Positions 53,581 to 63,859 are shown, numbered from the stretch's first letter. The stretch is 64,000 nt of DNA from Photobacterium alginatilyticum (GCF_009910675.1 NZ_RSEJ01000001.1:482909-546908), one strand, 5' to 3'. The notes: generated by a model not told the origin, from the letters alone. Numbers and translations are program-made.

Positions 53581-55323
53581 TTAGCTCTTTTGGTACTGGT
53601 CCAGATCGAACAGCTTATCCCGGATTGCCCAGAAACGACCATTCTTTCGGGCAATGATAATTTCCGGCGGGCGTAAGCGGTGTTCACTGTTGGCCACTTT
53701 GGTCGGAGCCGTATCCGTAAACGGACGGTGGCGATCGACCAGGTGTGGATTGATAAACTTTTTCAGAAAGTTACCTTTCTGGGTTTTTGTTGCCAATGGC
53801 CAGACTTCGCTGATCTCGGATCCTTCGTCGCTGGTGTAAATCACCTTGAGCTGGGGTTTGTCGAACTTGTTTTTCCCTGGTTCCAGACGCAGATCAGTAC
53901 ACTTCATGATCATGGCGTCTTTGAGCTTTAGCGCATCGCGGAGCTTTTTGTCGGGATCAACCATCACGGCATTGCACAGGTGGCAGCGTCGGGCTGCAAT
54001 GTCGTTGTCTGCGCCGCACTCCTCGCAATATTTGGCCCTGAAACGATATCCGCACTCCTCACGCTCGCCATCATCGTCTTCAAAGTAGCCCTGGCAGCGA
54101 CGGCCGTAGTGCTCGATAAGAAAACCGGCAGGATCAAGCTTGCCCCAAAAGCTATTTTTGAAACCGCAGGCCGGGCAGGGGACCATGATCACTTCACTAT
54201 CGCTGTTAGGTTTGGGATCGCCAACTTCCGGCTGATAGAGATCGTAGCAGTTTCCGGCATATTCCAGAATCAGGCAGTCTTTTTTTCCCTCAAACAAACG
54301 CAGACCACGCCCGACTATCTGCTGGTAAAGGCTGATAGATTCTGTCGGTCTTAAGATAGCAATCAGGTCGACATGGGGGGCGTCAAACCCGGTTGTCAAC
54401 ACCGAGACATTAACCAGGTATTTGATATCTTGCCGCTTGAACGCTTCGATGATCCGGTCTCGTTCGTCGAGCGGAGTATCACCAATCACCAAAGCGGCAT
54501 TTTCATTGGCAAGGTAGCCCATGATTTCCTGGGCATGGTTAACCGTTGAGGCAAAAATCATGATTCCGCGGCGATCTTTTGCGTAGTCGATAACCTGATC
54601 GATGATCATAGGTGTTGCACGGGATGACTTTTCGATCACACTATCTAAATCGGCTTCACGGTAGTTGCCGCTAGCCGAAGGCTTGAGACTGGAAAAGTCA
54701 TAGCCCATCACAGCCATATCCATGATCTTGGGTTCGGTGAGGTAGTTTTCATCCAGCAGATAACGAATGGGGAGCTCGAAGATACAGTCTCGAAAGAAAC
54801 GGTCCTGCTCGGTGCGAACCTGCCCGCGGGTGTGGTATTTGTATATCCACCCCATGCCGAGGCGGTAGGGGGTCGCCGTCAGGCCAAGGATCTTGATCCC
54901 CGGATTAATCGCCTGCAGGTGGCTGATCACTCTTCGGTAGGCACTGTTCTCGTCGTCGGGCACCCGGTGGCACTCATCAATAACCAGTAGGGAGAATTCA
55001 TTGGCAAACTGGTCGAGGCTGTTGGCCATTGACTGGACCGAGGCGAAGACCACCTGGCGATCTGTCTCTTTTCGTCCAAGTCCGGCCGAGAAAATAGAGG
55101 CCTTCAGGCCGTAGCTTTCGTATTTGCTGTGGTTTTGCTCGACCAGCTCTTTGACGTGAGTCAACACCAGTACTCGGCCGCGGGCTATACGGGCAAGTTC
55201 GGCAACCACTAGGCTTTTTCCAGCGCCGGTCGGCAAGGTGAGTACCGCCGGGGTACTGTGTTTGCGAAAATAATGTATCGTCGCTTTGACGCTGTCTTGC
55301 TGATAGGGGCGGAGGGTATACAT
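53581..55323 (-). CDS. radD: DEAD/DEAH-box helicase RadD (YejH)
   Basis: A 580-residue superfamily 2 helicase. Walker A is LPTGAGKS, motif II is VIDECHR, motif III is LTATPYR, and motifs V-VI are SVLTTGFDAPHVD and QIVGRGLRLF. C-terminal Cys pairs (CPACGFKNSF, YCEECGADNDIAARRCHLC) form zinc-finger-like sites as in RadD. RadD helps RecA-linked repair of double-strand breaks. The order rplY-radD-rsuA-bcr is shared with E. coli. Confidence 0.93.
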   Translation of the reverse strand: MYTLRPYQQDSVKATIHYFRKHSTPAVLTLPTGAGKSLVVAELARIARGRVLVLTHVKELVEQNHSKYESYGLKASIFSAGLGRKETDRQVVFASVQSMANSLDQFANEFSLLVIDECHRVPDDENSAYRRVISHLQAINPGIKILGLTATPYRLGMGWIYKYHTRGQVRTEQDRFFRDCIFELPIRYLLDENYLTEPKIMDMAVMGYDFSSLKPSASGNYREADLDSVIEKSSRATPMIIDQVIDYAKDRRGIMIFASTVNHAQEIMGYLANENAALVIGDTPLDERDRIIEAFKRQDIKYLVNVSVLTTGFDAPHVDLIAILRPTESISLYQQIVGRGLRLFEGKKDCLILEYAGNCYDLYQPEVGDPKPNSDSEVIMVPCPACGFKNSFWGKLDPAGFLIEHYGRRCQGYFEDDDGEREECGYRFRAKYCEECGADNDIAARRCHLCNAVMVDPDKKLRDALKLKDAMIMKCTDLRLEPGKNKFDKPQLKVIYTSDEGSEISEVWPLATKTQKGNFLKKFINPHLVDRHRPFTDTAPTKVANSEHRLRPPEIIIARKNGRFWAIRDKLFDLDQYQKS

Positions 55324-55552
55324 ATTTACTACTACTGATGGACATCAACTGATGAGCCAGTTTGCTCTCGAGGGAGAGAGTGTACCTGAAAGCTGTAGCC
55401 AATGGCGATAGGGGAAGCTGTTGACATGTATCGGCCCACCATTAAGTGAGCCGGGATAGACTGGATTGCTATAGCATGTGTAACAACGAGATAGCGAGCG
55501 GCTAAACCGTTTTGTTCAGGGCTACATTCAGAGCGTTGCTCAATTTATAGCG

Positions 55553-56047
55553 TTAAGATGCAATGTTCAGCGGCATCTCTTGCTGTTTGATCACCTTGGT
55601 CATCATGCAAAACTGTCGACGAGGAACAAAGCCGTGTTTTTCATAGAAGCTTCTGGCTCCGGCATTACCGATGTTCACTTCGAGCGACAGGGCATGTACA
55701 CCTGCTTCGGTCACGTGTTGCTCGATTTGTGGGATCAGTGCAGTTCCTATACCTTGCTGTCGCCACTCTGGCTTGAGATAGAACTGGTCGATGAGACCAA
55801 TGCGGCCCCCATATTCGAGGCTGAAGCTATAACTGACGATGATATGGCCAGCGATCAGTTTCTCGCCTTCTTGTTCGACTTCGATAAACCAGGCCTGGCC
55901 TAGCTCCGGGTTACTGATTAACTGGTGAATAGCCTGACTCGTTTGTTCGGCTTTCTGCGGGAGGACTTCATATTCAAAGAGTTCCTCAACGAGTTTAAGT
56001 AGCATATCTGTTGATGACAAACTTGGCGCAACAAGTGAGATGTTCAT
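55553..56047 (-). CDS. GNAT-family N-acetyltransferase
   Basis: A 164-residue acetyltransferase. The acetyl-CoA loop is QGIGTALIPQ (in EWRQQGIGTAL), preceded by IGLIDQFYLKPEWR and followed by VNIGNAGARSFYEKHGF, the usual B motif. The start at 56047 follows AAAGGT; the frame stays open much further upstream without a site. The substrate is unknown. Confidence 0.88.
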   Translation of the reverse strand: MNISLVAPSLSSTDMLLKLVEELFEYEVLPQKAEQTSQAIHQLISNPELGQAWFIEVEQEGEKLIAGHIIVSYSFSLEYGGRIGLIDQFYLKPEWRQQGIGTALIPQIEQHVTEAGVHALSLEVNIGNAGARSFYEKHGFVPRRQFCMMTKVIKQQEMPLNIAS

Positions 56048-56325
56048 AGTACGACCTTTGTTGTAGGTTTTTTCATCAAATCCGTTCTGATGATACTGTA
56101 TGTTTATACGTAACCTATGTGTAACATGTTCATAATTAAAGACCACGAAAAGCCAGAAATGTTCTATTTTTTGTAGCTTAGTTTGTGTTTGATTGAAAAG
56201 CTGGATCTTTCTCTCAGTTGCGGAAATTCTTCGTAAAAAAGATTGCAGATTGCCATGCACCTGTGTCTATGTCCGCTTCGATAAAATTGGTATGATACGC
56301 GTTTTTGCACCATGCGGAGCCAGTA

Positions 56326-57021
56326 ATGAGGCTTGATAAATTTCTAAGTACCACTTTGGGTATTACTCGTAAAGAAGCCGGTAAACTATTAAAAAACAAA
56401 CAAATTGAAGTGAACGGCGAGATCGTGAAAAACGGTTCGTTGAAAGTTACCGATGACTGCGACGTCGAGTTCAACGGTCGTTCTCTGAGCTTCAGCGGGC
56501 CAAGGTACTTCATGCTTAACAAGCCACAGGGCTTTGTATGCTCCCATGTCGATGATTACAATCCGACGGTGTTTGTGCTGCTGGATGAGGTCAGCCCGGA
56601 GAAGCTGCATGTGGCAGGGCGCCTGGATGGTGATACCACCGGGTTAGTCTTGCTGACCGATGACGGCCAATGGTCGCACCGTATTACGTCTCCTCGCCAC
56701 GAGTGCGAGAAAGTGTATTACGTTGAGCTAGCAGATCCACTACCGGAAGAGACGGTTCAGACGTTTGCCGAAGGAGTACAGCTGCGCGGCGAGAAAGAGC
56801 TTACTCGTCCGGCCAAGCTGGAGATCCTGAGTGAACGTGAAGCGCTAATCACCATCTCGGAAGGAAAGTACCACCAGGTTAAGCGAATGTTTGCGTCGGT
56901 GGGTAACAAGGTTGTCGGCTTGCACCGTGAGCAGGTGGGTAATATTGAGCTAGATGAAGAACTGGAGCCGGGCGAGTACCGTCCGCTGACAGACGAAGAG
57001 ATAGCCTACTTTCTGAAGTAA
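56326..57021 (+). CDS. rsuA: 16S rRNA pseudouridine-516 synthase RsuA
   Basis: A 231-residue enzyme with an S4-type RNA-binding N-terminus (MRLDKFLSTTLGITRKEAGK) and the RsuA catalytic block AGRLDGDTTGLVLLTDDGQW, in which the second Asp is the nucleophile, plus KYHQVKRMFASVGNKVVGL. It changes U516 of 16S rRNA. The ATG at 56326 was chosen because the S4 domain begins there, and it lies in conserved order with radD and bcr. Confidence 0.95.
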   Translation: MRLDKFLSTTLGITRKEAGKLLKNKQIEVNGEIVKNGSLKVTDDCDVEFNGRSLSFSGPRYFMLNKPQGFVCSHVDDYNPTVFVLLDEVSPEKLHVAGRLDGDTTGLVLLTDDGQWSHRITSPRHECEKVYYVELADPLPEETVQTFAEGVQLRGEKELTRPAKLEILSEREALITISEGKYHQVKRMFASVGNKVVGLHREQVGNIELDEELEPGEYRPLTDEEIAYFLK

Positions 57022-57044
57022 CAGAGACAGAAAGGGCGACAGAC

Positions 57045-57070
57045 AAGGGCGGTGTATCCGTCCTTTTTTG
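57045..57070 (+). terminator. terminator of rsuA
   Basis: AAGGGCGG pairs with CCGTCCTT (one wobble) around TGTAT, followed by TTTTG. Confidence 0.75.
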
Positions 57071-57117
57071 TGTCTTCAAGGTGCAAGTTTCAGCGAGAAT
57101 TTACTGGCTTCTAGGCT

Positions 57118-57308
57118 AGGCGCTGATTTGAAGGCATAGTAGCTCTACGCCAATAATCAGCAACACAGCATAGAGGCCAATAAAACTCGCCCTTCGGGAG
57201 TGAGTCAGCGAGCTCACTTCTGTGTCAAATAATCTTGAAAGGGATAACCATGCCTACGTTTATTTTCCTTGAATTGAACTCGCTGAGCTCACTCTGAAAT
57301 CAGCACCT
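57118..57308. repeat. 191-bp element with terminal inverted repeats (MITE- or ERIC-like)
   Basis: AGGCGCTGATTT (57118-57129) and AAATCAGCACCT (57297-57308) are inverted repeats of each other (11 of 12). Inside are paired blocks such as CAGCGAGCTCACT and CGCTGAGCTCACT, so the unit can fold extensively. It fills most of the rsuA-bcr gap and has no gene. Number of copies elsewhere is not known. Confidence 0.6.
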
Positions 57309-57385
57309 TAAAGTTACTTGGGTATATTAGTCAATTCGTCGTACAATATCCGGCTACCTGTTCGAACCTCCAGTATTGAGAATTT

Positions 57386-58576
57386 ATGACGACACAAGAC
57401 AGTCAGAAGCTGAGCTTGCAATTGATCCTTATTTTGGGTGCCATTGCTGCGCTAACCCCGCTGGCAATAGACATGTACCTTCCTGCTATGCCAAGTATTG
57501 CAAGGGATTTGGCTGTTTCCCCAAGTGCTGTACAAACTACCTTAACGGCCTATACCGCTGGCTTTGCTATCGGACAGCTGTTACACGGTCCTCTGGCCGA
57601 TAGTTATGGGCGTAAGCCAATTCTGATTATTGGTGTGGTGCTCTTTGCCATTGCAGCCTGCGTAAGTGCTATGAGCCAGGGTATTGTCGAGCTAACTTGG
57701 GTACGTGCGGCTCAAGGCTTTGCTGGTGCCTCGGCGGCGGTCATCATTCAGGCTCTGGTGCGGGATATGTTCGAACGTGAGGAGTTTGCCCGTACCATGT
57801 CATTTATCACCCTGGTGATGACAATTGCTCCGCTTGCGGCCCCGATGATTGGTGGTTATCTGTCGATTTGGTTTGGCTGGCGTTCTATCTTCTGGGTACT
57901 GGCCCTGTTTGCCGCTATCGTCATTGTGGCTGTACTGGGTAAAATTCCGGAAACGCTACCTGTTGAAAAGCGATTGCCTTTTCATCTTGGCTCGACCTTG
58001 AGAAATTATGCTCGTATGCTCACCACACCTACTGCGGTTGGTTTAATTTTCAGCAGCGGTTTTTCTTTCGCCGGAATGTTTACGTTTCTGACCGTTGGCT
58101 CCTTTGTCTATATTGATTTGTACCATGTCAGCACTGAAAACTTCGGTTTGCTGTTTGGCTTGAATGTTGTCTGCTTGATCCTGATGACCAGCATTAACGG
58201 TCGGCTGGTGAAAAAGGTGGGATCGCACTGGATGCTGCGTTTTGGCCTGACTATTCAGCTAATTGCCGGGATCGGCCTAGTGTGTGGCCAACTTTTTGCG
58301 CTCGGCTTGTGGGGCGTCGTTGTTCCTGTCATGCTTTTTGTCGGTACCATTTCTATTATTGGTAGTAACACGATGGCCTGTCTGCTGGCCAAGTATCCGC
58401 ATATGGCGGGCACGGCCTCTTCACTGGCAGGAACGATGCGATTCGGTACCGGAACCGTTGTCGGCGGGATGGTTGCGATGATGCCAGATGCAACAGTTTG
58501 GCCAATGGCATTGACCATGGCGACATGTGCAGTATTATCTGCGGGTTTTTATTGGTTTATGTCCCGAGACGCTTAA
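57386..58576 (+). CDS. bcr: MFS drug exporter Bcr/CflA
   Basis: A 396-residue major facilitator with 12 helices, the TPLAIDMYLPAMPSIARDL opening and GPLADSYGRKPILIIGV motif A of Bcr/CflA exporters. Bcr gives bicyclomycin and sulfonamide resistance when overproduced and also exports dipeptides. It follows rsuA as in E. coli. The gene ends 8 bases before the DUF2913 gene, so co-transcription is likely. Confidence 0.92.
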   Translation: MTTQDSQKLSLQLILILGAIAALTPLAIDMYLPAMPSIARDLAVSPSAVQTTLTAYTAGFAIGQLLHGPLADSYGRKPILIIGVVLFAIAACVSAMSQGIVELTWVRAAQGFAGASAAVIIQALVRDMFEREEFARTMSFITLVMTIAPLAAPMIGGYLSIWFGWRSIFWVLALFAAIVIVAVLGKIPETLPVEKRLPFHLGSTLRNYARMLTTPTAVGLIFSSGFSFAGMFTFLTVGSFVYIDLYHVSTENFGLLFGLNVVCLILMTSINGRLVKKVGSHWMLRFGLTIQLIAGIGLVCGQLFALGLWGVVVPVMLFVGTISIIGSNTMACLLAKYPHMAGTASSLAGTMRFGTGTVVGGMVAMMPDATVWPMALTMATCAVLSAGFYWFMSRDA

Positions 58577-58584
58577 GGCACCAC

Positions 58585-59235
58585 ATGGCAAACTTTTATC
58601 AAGAAATTTATACACTGGTCTCTGATGGGCTTCAGGAACTAGCCGATTCCCAGCAGGCGGGTAAAACGCCTCATAACCCGGTCAGTGAGACTCACTTCCT
58701 GAGTGCCTGGGTCACCAAGGCAATCAAACAGCAGCGTTATGATCACTGTTTGGCCAAAACATTGCTGGCTTGGCAGCAGCAGGCCCGCAGTATGGGGAAA
58801 AATGCCCAGTTAAAGCAGCAGTTTGAGCATATTTATCAGACTTTTTCCGGTATTCCTCGTGATGAGGACGTTGCCAGAGCGACGACAAGCGAGCAGCTTC
58901 ACTCTCTTTATGAACTATTGGAAGAAGCTGACTGGCTCGTAACGACAGAGTATGAAGTAAACCGGAAAGTGACGCATCATACCGATGGCCAGGCTTCGCT
59001 GGTGGTGTGTTCGAAGCAATTTAAAGAAGGGATTTCTGAGCAGGGTGAGGTGATCAAGCCAATATCGCTCTATGTTCGCGGTGATGCGCAGTTCTTCGTC
59101 GACACTGCCTATAAAGCGGGACTCTTGATGTATAAAGTCACCGACTATAAGTCGAAAGTGAAGTATCACGGTGAATATCTTATTTACCCGCACAACGGCG
59201 GCACACACCTGCCTGAGTTGCCGACAGCTTCTTGA
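58585..59235 (+). CDS. DUF2913 family protein
   Basis: A 216-residue cytoplasmic protein with the DUF2913 layout: IYTLVSDGLQELADSQQAGK, NPVSETHFLSAWVTKAIKQQ, LLMYKVTDYKSKVKYHGEYLIYP. The family is mostly vibrio and of unknown role. The start at 58585 has AAGG eight bases upstream. The last 24 codons and the terminator have a diverged second copy at 61409-61572. Confidence 0.8.
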   Translation: MANFYQEIYTLVSDGLQELADSQQAGKTPHNPVSETHFLSAWVTKAIKQQRYDHCLAKTLLAWQQQARSMGKNAQLKQQFEHIYQTFSGIPRDEDVARATTSEQLHSLYELLEEADWLVTTEYEVNRKVTHHTDGQASLVVCSKQFKEGISEQGEVIKPISLYVRGDAQFFVDTAYKAGLLMYKVTDYKSKVKYHGEYLIYPHNGGTHLPELPTAS

Positions 59236-59274
59236 GCCTTCATCAGTACTGATTTGTACACGTTTTGATATTCT

Positions 59275-59318
59275 GACAGGCAAATACTCGATTTGAGCTT
59301 GTATTTCGCCTGTCTTTT
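59275..59318 (+). terminator. terminator of the DUF2913 gene
   Basis: GACAGGCAAATAC pairs with GTATTTCGCCTGTC (one bulge) around a 13-base loop, followed by TTTT. Confidence 0.8.
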
Positions 59319-59526
59319 CTAACTTATTTTTGCCCCTTAGTGAGTTTTGACCTTTTTTTAGATTGATTAAAATATCTAATGGATATGCCACTACAAACAT
59401 CAATACTGATTAATTCAACCAGGTAGGAAGTAAGTTGTATCAGAAGAGTTTGTCTTGATCACACATTATTAATCGAGGTTCGTATTATCATCTTCACCAA
59501 GTAATCACATTTCCCAAGGTACTGAA

Positions 59527-60474
59527 ATGAATAGAGTGTTTGCAGAGGTCCAACAGCTATGCAAAGACATAGTGTCAACAACATTGACGCTATTTAAGGT
59601 GATGATCCCTATGATTATTCTGGTCGAAATCGCAGATAAGTTAGGTGGGGTGGAGCTTCTTAGTGAGCTGTTAGAGCCGTTGATGAGTGTGTTGGGGCTA
59701 CCTAGTTCGATGGCTCTTGTATGGGCAACCACCATGTTGACCAATTTGTATGCGGGCATGCTAGTCCTAGTTAATACCGATGTTGCATTGAGTGTTGCTC
59801 AAGTAACTGTCCTTGGCAGCCTATTACTTGTCTGCCATGGCCTTCCCATTGAAGGGATGATCTCTAAGCGAGCTGGCGTGCCAATGTGGACAACGTTAGC
59901 CGTGAGAATTGGCGGCGGTTTATTATTTGCGTGGCTACAAGCTATCTACTACGCACATACAGAACAAAGCCAAGAGCTTGCTCAGATCCTATGGAGCAAT
60001 GATACAGCGGGTTATGCCAATTACTATGAATGGACGTTAGGTCAGATTGAAAATCTCTTTGCCATCTTTTGTGTGATATCTGCTCTTATCGTGATGCTGA
60101 GACTGTTAAAGCTCTTTAGAATCGAGCATCTAATGTCGTTGTTGATGGTGCCTTTTTTGAAGGTGCTAAGAGTCAGTCGGGAGGCGGCTAACTTGGCTGT
60201 TATCGGCATCACATTGGGTCTTTCCTATGGTGGTGGTTTGATTATCAATGAATCTCAAAAAGGGCGTCTCACGAAACATGATGCGGTAATCACAGTGTTA
60301 CTTCTGAACTTGGTTCATAGTGTATTTGAAGATACCGCGTTGATTATGTTACTTGGCGCTGACCTAAATATGATTCTGTGGGCTAGGATAGTTTTCTCAA
60401 TTGTTACAATGACTGTTATCTCTCAGGTCTATCTAACGGTGGTCACCCAAAAAAGCGCAACAGCTTCCCAATAA
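59527..60474 (+). CDS. nucleoside-recognition (Gate) domain membrane protein
   Basis: A 315-residue integral membrane protein with two Gate-like halves: TTLTLFKVMIPMIILVEIADK near the start and LAVIGITLGLSYGGGLIINE later, each with further helices. Gate domains occur in spore-maturation proteins, nucleoside transporters and FeoB. The substrate is unknown. It lies alone in the inserted segment after DUF2913, and AAGG precedes the ATG. Confidence 0.8.
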   Translation: MNRVFAEVQQLCKDIVSTTLTLFKVMIPMIILVEIADKLGGVELLSELLEPLMSVLGLPSSMALVWATTMLTNLYAGMLVLVNTDVALSVAQVTVLGSLLLVCHGLPIEGMISKRAGVPMWTTLAVRIGGGLLFAWLQAIYYAHTEQSQELAQILWSNDTAGYANYYEWTLGQIENLFAIFCVISALIVMLRLLKLFRIEHLMSLLMVPFLKVLRVSREAANLAVIGITLGLSYGGGLIINESQKGRLTKHDAVITVLLLNLVHSVFEDTALIMLLGADLNMILWARIVFSIVTMTVISQVYLTVVTQKSATASQ

Positions 60475-60819
60475 ATGCCAGCATTAGGAGCAACCCGCTA
60501 ATCTCGCTGTCTCTTGAAATTCGCAACGAGGTTTTGTCCAACTGGGAGTCAGCTTAGTTGCTGCTGACATTGTGTTTGCGCACCAGCTATCAGCGTTATA
60601 TAGCATTACAGAGCGCCTAGGTTTTTAGCTGGCTGATGCATCATTTAATACCAATTTGGATAGCAACTGGCTATGGTGTGAGTAGACTCTGTCGGTATTA
60701 ATGATTTACAAAAGAGGATAAAAACAGCTAAAGAAAAGCACCGAGAAGCTATACAATACTAGAGTTGCGAGGTCGCAGCATGGGATACACATTCACAGAA
60801 AGCCTCAAAGTAGCCACAT
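60475..60819. other. gene-free region upstream of the YcxB-like gene
   Basis: About 345 bases. A 15-codon frame (60780-60827, MGYTFTESLKVATYV) behind GAGG overlaps the start of the next gene and may couple its translation. No other feature is supported. Confidence 0.4.
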
Positions 60820-61314
60820 ATGTCTAAAGATTTTAATTTCACCACAGAATACACCCTCGACAAGACCTTTTTTGCAGAGTGTTATGATCAAACTAGTCGT
60901 CCTGCTGAATTTCCCAAAGCCTATTTAAAAGGAATACTTTTTCTTCTTTTTGGGGTGGTTTTAGTAAAATTTGAGCTACTACCCAGCGGGTACGTTGGTT
61001 GGTTCTTTATTGTTTTGAGTATTATTGAGGCACTTAGTGTTTATTTTAAGAGAACCTGGTGGTTATGGCGACAAACACTTAGCATGAGCTCTGGCAGCAA
61101 AGTGGTATTTCATGTTGATTCTAAGGGTGTGAGTTATAAAAGCGGTAAAAACACCCGTAACATCGACTGGAGTGAAATCGACCAACTTCAACAAAGCGAT
61201 TTAGGTTTTATCCTTCATATGGGTAAACAGCGTCAATATGTCAGTAAATCTTGCTTAAATGATGAAGTGATCGCGTTCATGGTAGAGCAGCACGCAGTAT
61301 CAAAAATAAACTAA
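60820..61314 (+). CDS. YcxB-like domain membrane protein
   Basis: A 164-residue protein with two membrane helices (about 36-70) and a C-terminal domain with VVFHVDSKGVSYKSGKNTRN and IDWSEIDQLQQSDLGFILHM, the pattern of YcxB-like (PF14317-type) proteins, whose function is unknown. It has no clear ribosome-binding site of its own and overlaps a short upstream frame. Confidence 0.75.
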   Translation: MSKDFNFTTEYTLDKTFFAECYDQTSRPAEFPKAYLKGILFLLFGVVLVKFELLPSGYVGWFFIVLSIIEALSVYFKRTWWLWRQTLSMSSGSKVVFHVDSKGVSYKSGKNTRNIDWSEIDQLQQSDLGFILHMGKQRQYVSKSCLNDEVIAFMVEQHAVSKIN

Positions 61315-61408
61315 CGTCAATGCGCGCAAAATAGAGGTAATGAAACGAATACGGTCAGGCCTTTCATTTTGCTTTTGATTCGAATGGTTGAGCTTCTAGC
61401 TTGGGGGG

Positions 61409-61504
61409 AAGTATCACGGTAAATATATTATTTACCCGCACAACGGCGGTACGCACCTTTCTGAGTTGCCAACGGCTTCTAAAGTACAGCTAAATATGTG
61501 CTGA
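61409..61504 (+). pseudogene. 3'-end fragment of a second DUF2913 gene
   Basis: Codons from 61409 read KYHGKYIIYPHNGGTHLSEL and then PTASKVQLNMC before TGA, matching the C-terminus of the intact DUF2913 protein (KYHGEYLIYPHNGGTHLPEL). Nothing of the upstream gene remains. A homologous terminator follows, showing that the 3' end and terminator were duplicated together. Confidence 0.85.
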
Positions 61505-61527
61505 CTTTTAAACGCTCTGATATTTAG

Positions 61528-61573
61528 GCAGGCAAAGAGATACTGGAACTGAGTACCTCTTGCCTGCTTTTTA
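61528..61573 (+). terminator. terminator of the DUF2913 fragment
   Basis: GCAGGCAAAGAGATACT pairs with AGTACCTCTTGCCTGC (a bulge) around GGAACTG, followed by TTTTT. It is the homologue of the one at 59275-59318. Confidence 0.85.
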
Positions 61574-61883
61574 TAATTTGTTTATGCCCATAACCTCTCA
61601 TTTTTTCAAAAAACGGGACTCCAAACCCGATATTATCTCCTGCATCGTTATACAATTTAGCTGAAAGGCGTAACTCAGAACTGGACAGAAGCGAGCCAGT
61701 CTATTTGGTCGAGATATACCTGCTAGAAAGCTTTCCACGTTCCAAATAGCAAAACGGCATCGCTTCTTTAAGCATATTTATCCTTACGCTGTGTTTATAT
61801 TAGTCCTAGAACTGAATTTATATATTAAGGCGCTTTCATCTTGGTATTGATGATGCTGTGAGTAAAGTTTAAAGGTTGTGTAG
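61574..61883. other. gene-free region upstream of the chemoreceptor
   Basis: About 310 AT-rich bases that should hold the chemoreceptor promoter. I see no gene or repeat. Confidence 0.4.
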
Positions 61884-63785
61884 ATGAGAAGTTTAGGATT
61901 AAAAAAGGTACTGATTTTATCAGTTGTTCTACTAGTTGGATTGTCCGTTTCTATTTCTAGCTATGTACTTTTTTTGCAAGAAAAACAGGGCTTAACCAAT
62001 GATATTATTAAGAATGGTCAAGACTATGTTAAGGGGCAAAGTCTTGCTATTGAAAGTCTTATTAATGAAAAAGTGAATGGGCTGAGTGGGCTCGCCAAAT
62101 TGTATAAAAATCAAGACTTTCAAGGTAGTAGTGATGAAATTATTCAACAAGCAAAAATTTTAGCTGCAACCTTTAATACAGGGAGTGCCGCGATTTCCTT
62201 TGAAGATGGTCGATCGTACTGGAATGTTGAGGCAGAAGATTATCCTGATCACTTGTATACAGGTGATGTTAGAAAATTAAGCTGGTATATAGAAGGACGC
62301 CAAGCGCCAGGGGTTACTGTCTCGGAGCCTTATCTATACGGAAGTACGTATTGGATAACTATTATTGAAAAAATTAAGAATGGTGCTTTTTCCACGGATA
62401 TGGAGTTGGGGTTTCTAAATGAAATCGTCAAAAGGGCCAATAATCTGCCGGGTACCACGGCTGTCATTTTAAATAGCGACACGACTATCCTGGCAAGTTC
62501 GTCACCAGATTTGGAACTAGGGAAGAAAGCGACCTCTTACCAGTGGTTTTCAACGTTGGCTAATAAAGCGGTGGATCAAGATAGTACAACGGAGACCTAT
62601 AAACTTAATGGGGAAGAGAAGATATTTTTCTCACAGAGAATAAGGGCTGGAGACAAAAATTGGTATTTTTGTATTGGTATAAATGAATCGGTTGCGTTTG
62701 CAAAATTGGATGCTTCAGCTACTTCGGCAATAGTCATTACATCTCTAGCCGTTATCATCAGCATGCTACTTACTTTTGGTATCCTAAATATACTTTATCG
62801 CCCCATCATCGCCTTGAAACAGACAATTCTTGACTTATCCAGTGGTAATGGCGATCTCACTCAGCGTATTGAAGTTCGTACTGATGACGATTTGGGGCAA
62901 ATATCTCAAGGTATTAATCAATTCATTGAAAATCTGCAAGGTATGATGCTGGAGATAAAAAGTACAACGGTAGAGTTGCAATCCCATACTGAGCGCATGC
63001 GAGAGCAATCTAAAAAAAATGATGAGAATTTAAATTCACACTTAGCTGAAACTGAGCAAGTCGTTACTGCAATCGAAGAAATGAATTCAACAGCGGATGC
63101 GATGGCAACAGATGCGTCTAATACTGCTGAAATTACGCAAAGAGCCAATGAGGTTGGTAGTACTTCACGTATTATTGCCGAACAATCAAAGAAAACCATT
63201 TCTGGCCTTATCACTGATGTTGATAGTGCCGTTGACAATGTTGCTCAAATGAGTGAAAAAACAGAAAACATTAATGGCATTTTAGAGGTAATAAATAGCA
63301 TTGCTGAACAAACAAACCTGTTAGCTTTAAATGCTGCAATTGAAGCGGCGCGCGCAGGCGAACAAGGCAGAGGTTTTGCGGTTGTTGCTGACGAAGTACG
63401 TAGCTTGGCAAGCCGTACTAAAGACAGTACAGAAGAGGTCGAATCCGCGCTAGAGTCTCTACTTCAAGGCACTCAAGATGTCGTAAAATCAATGGATAAC
63501 ACAAAATCTCGTTGTCAAGATACGATTTCTAGCTCGAGTGAGGTCGAAGAAAGCTTAGGTTCTATGAGCGATTTCGTGAATGATATTCATGATTTAAGTT
63601 CGCAGATCGCAACTGCCGCTGAAGAACAAAGCTGCGTAACTCAAGAACTGACCCGGAACATGACAGAAATAAACAATATCGTTCGTGAATTAGAAGAGAA
63701 TGGTAAGAGCGCTCTTCAAGAGGCTGATGATATTGCCAACTTAAATAAACAGCTTTCAGCTATTGTGGGACGTTTTAAATTGTGA
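61884..63785 (+). CDS. methyl-accepting chemotaxis protein, dCACHE type
   Basis: A 633-residue chemoreceptor. N-terminal membrane helix (about 8-30), a large periplasmic dCACHE-like domain (about 35-275, with [22 protein letters not shown] typical of these sensors), second helix (about 280-305), HAMP ([21 protein letters not shown]) and a signalling domain with the conserved tip [20 protein letters not shown]. The ligand is unknown. It lacks a C-terminal NWETF-type pentapeptide. AAAGG precedes the ATG. Confidence 0.93.
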   Translation: MRSLGLKKVLILSVVLLVGLSVSISSYVLFLQEKQGLTNDIIKNGQDYVKGQSLAIESLINEKVNGLSGLAKLYKNQDFQGSSDEIIQQAKILAATFNTGSAAISFEDGRSYWNVEAEDYPDHLYTGDVRKLSWYIEGRQAPGVTVSEPYLYGSTYWITIIEKIKNGAFSTDMELGFLNEIVKRANNLPGTTAVILNSDTTILASSSPDLELGKKATSYQWFSTLANKAVDQDSTTETYKLNGEEKIFFSQRIRAGDKNWYFCIGINESVAFAKLDASATSAIVITSLAVIISMLLTFGILNILYRPIIALKQTILDLSSGNGDLTQRIEVRTDDDLGQISQGINQFIENLQGMMLEIKSTTVELQSHTERMREQSKKNDENLNSHLAETEQVVTAIEEMNSTADAMATDASNTAEITQRANEVGSTSRIIAEQSKKTISGLITDVDSAVDNVAQMSEKTENINGILEVINSIAEQTNLLALNAAIEAARAGEQGRGFAVVADEVRSLASRTKDSTEEVESALESLLQGTQDVVKSMDNTKSRCQDTISSSSEVEESLGSMSDFVNDIHDLSSQIATAAEEQSCVTQELTRNMTEINNIVRELEENGKSALQEADDIANLNKQLSAIVGRFKL

Positions 63786-63828
63786 TGAGGTAAACTTAAT
63801 TGGTTACCCGTACTCTTATTTATATATC

Positions 63829-63859
63829 AAAGCCTTGACAGAAGTTGAGGCTTTATTTT
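63829..63859 (+). terminator. terminator of the chemoreceptor gene
   Basis: AAAGCCT and AGGCTTT form a 7-bp stem around a 12-base loop, followed by ATTTTA. Confidence 0.7.
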
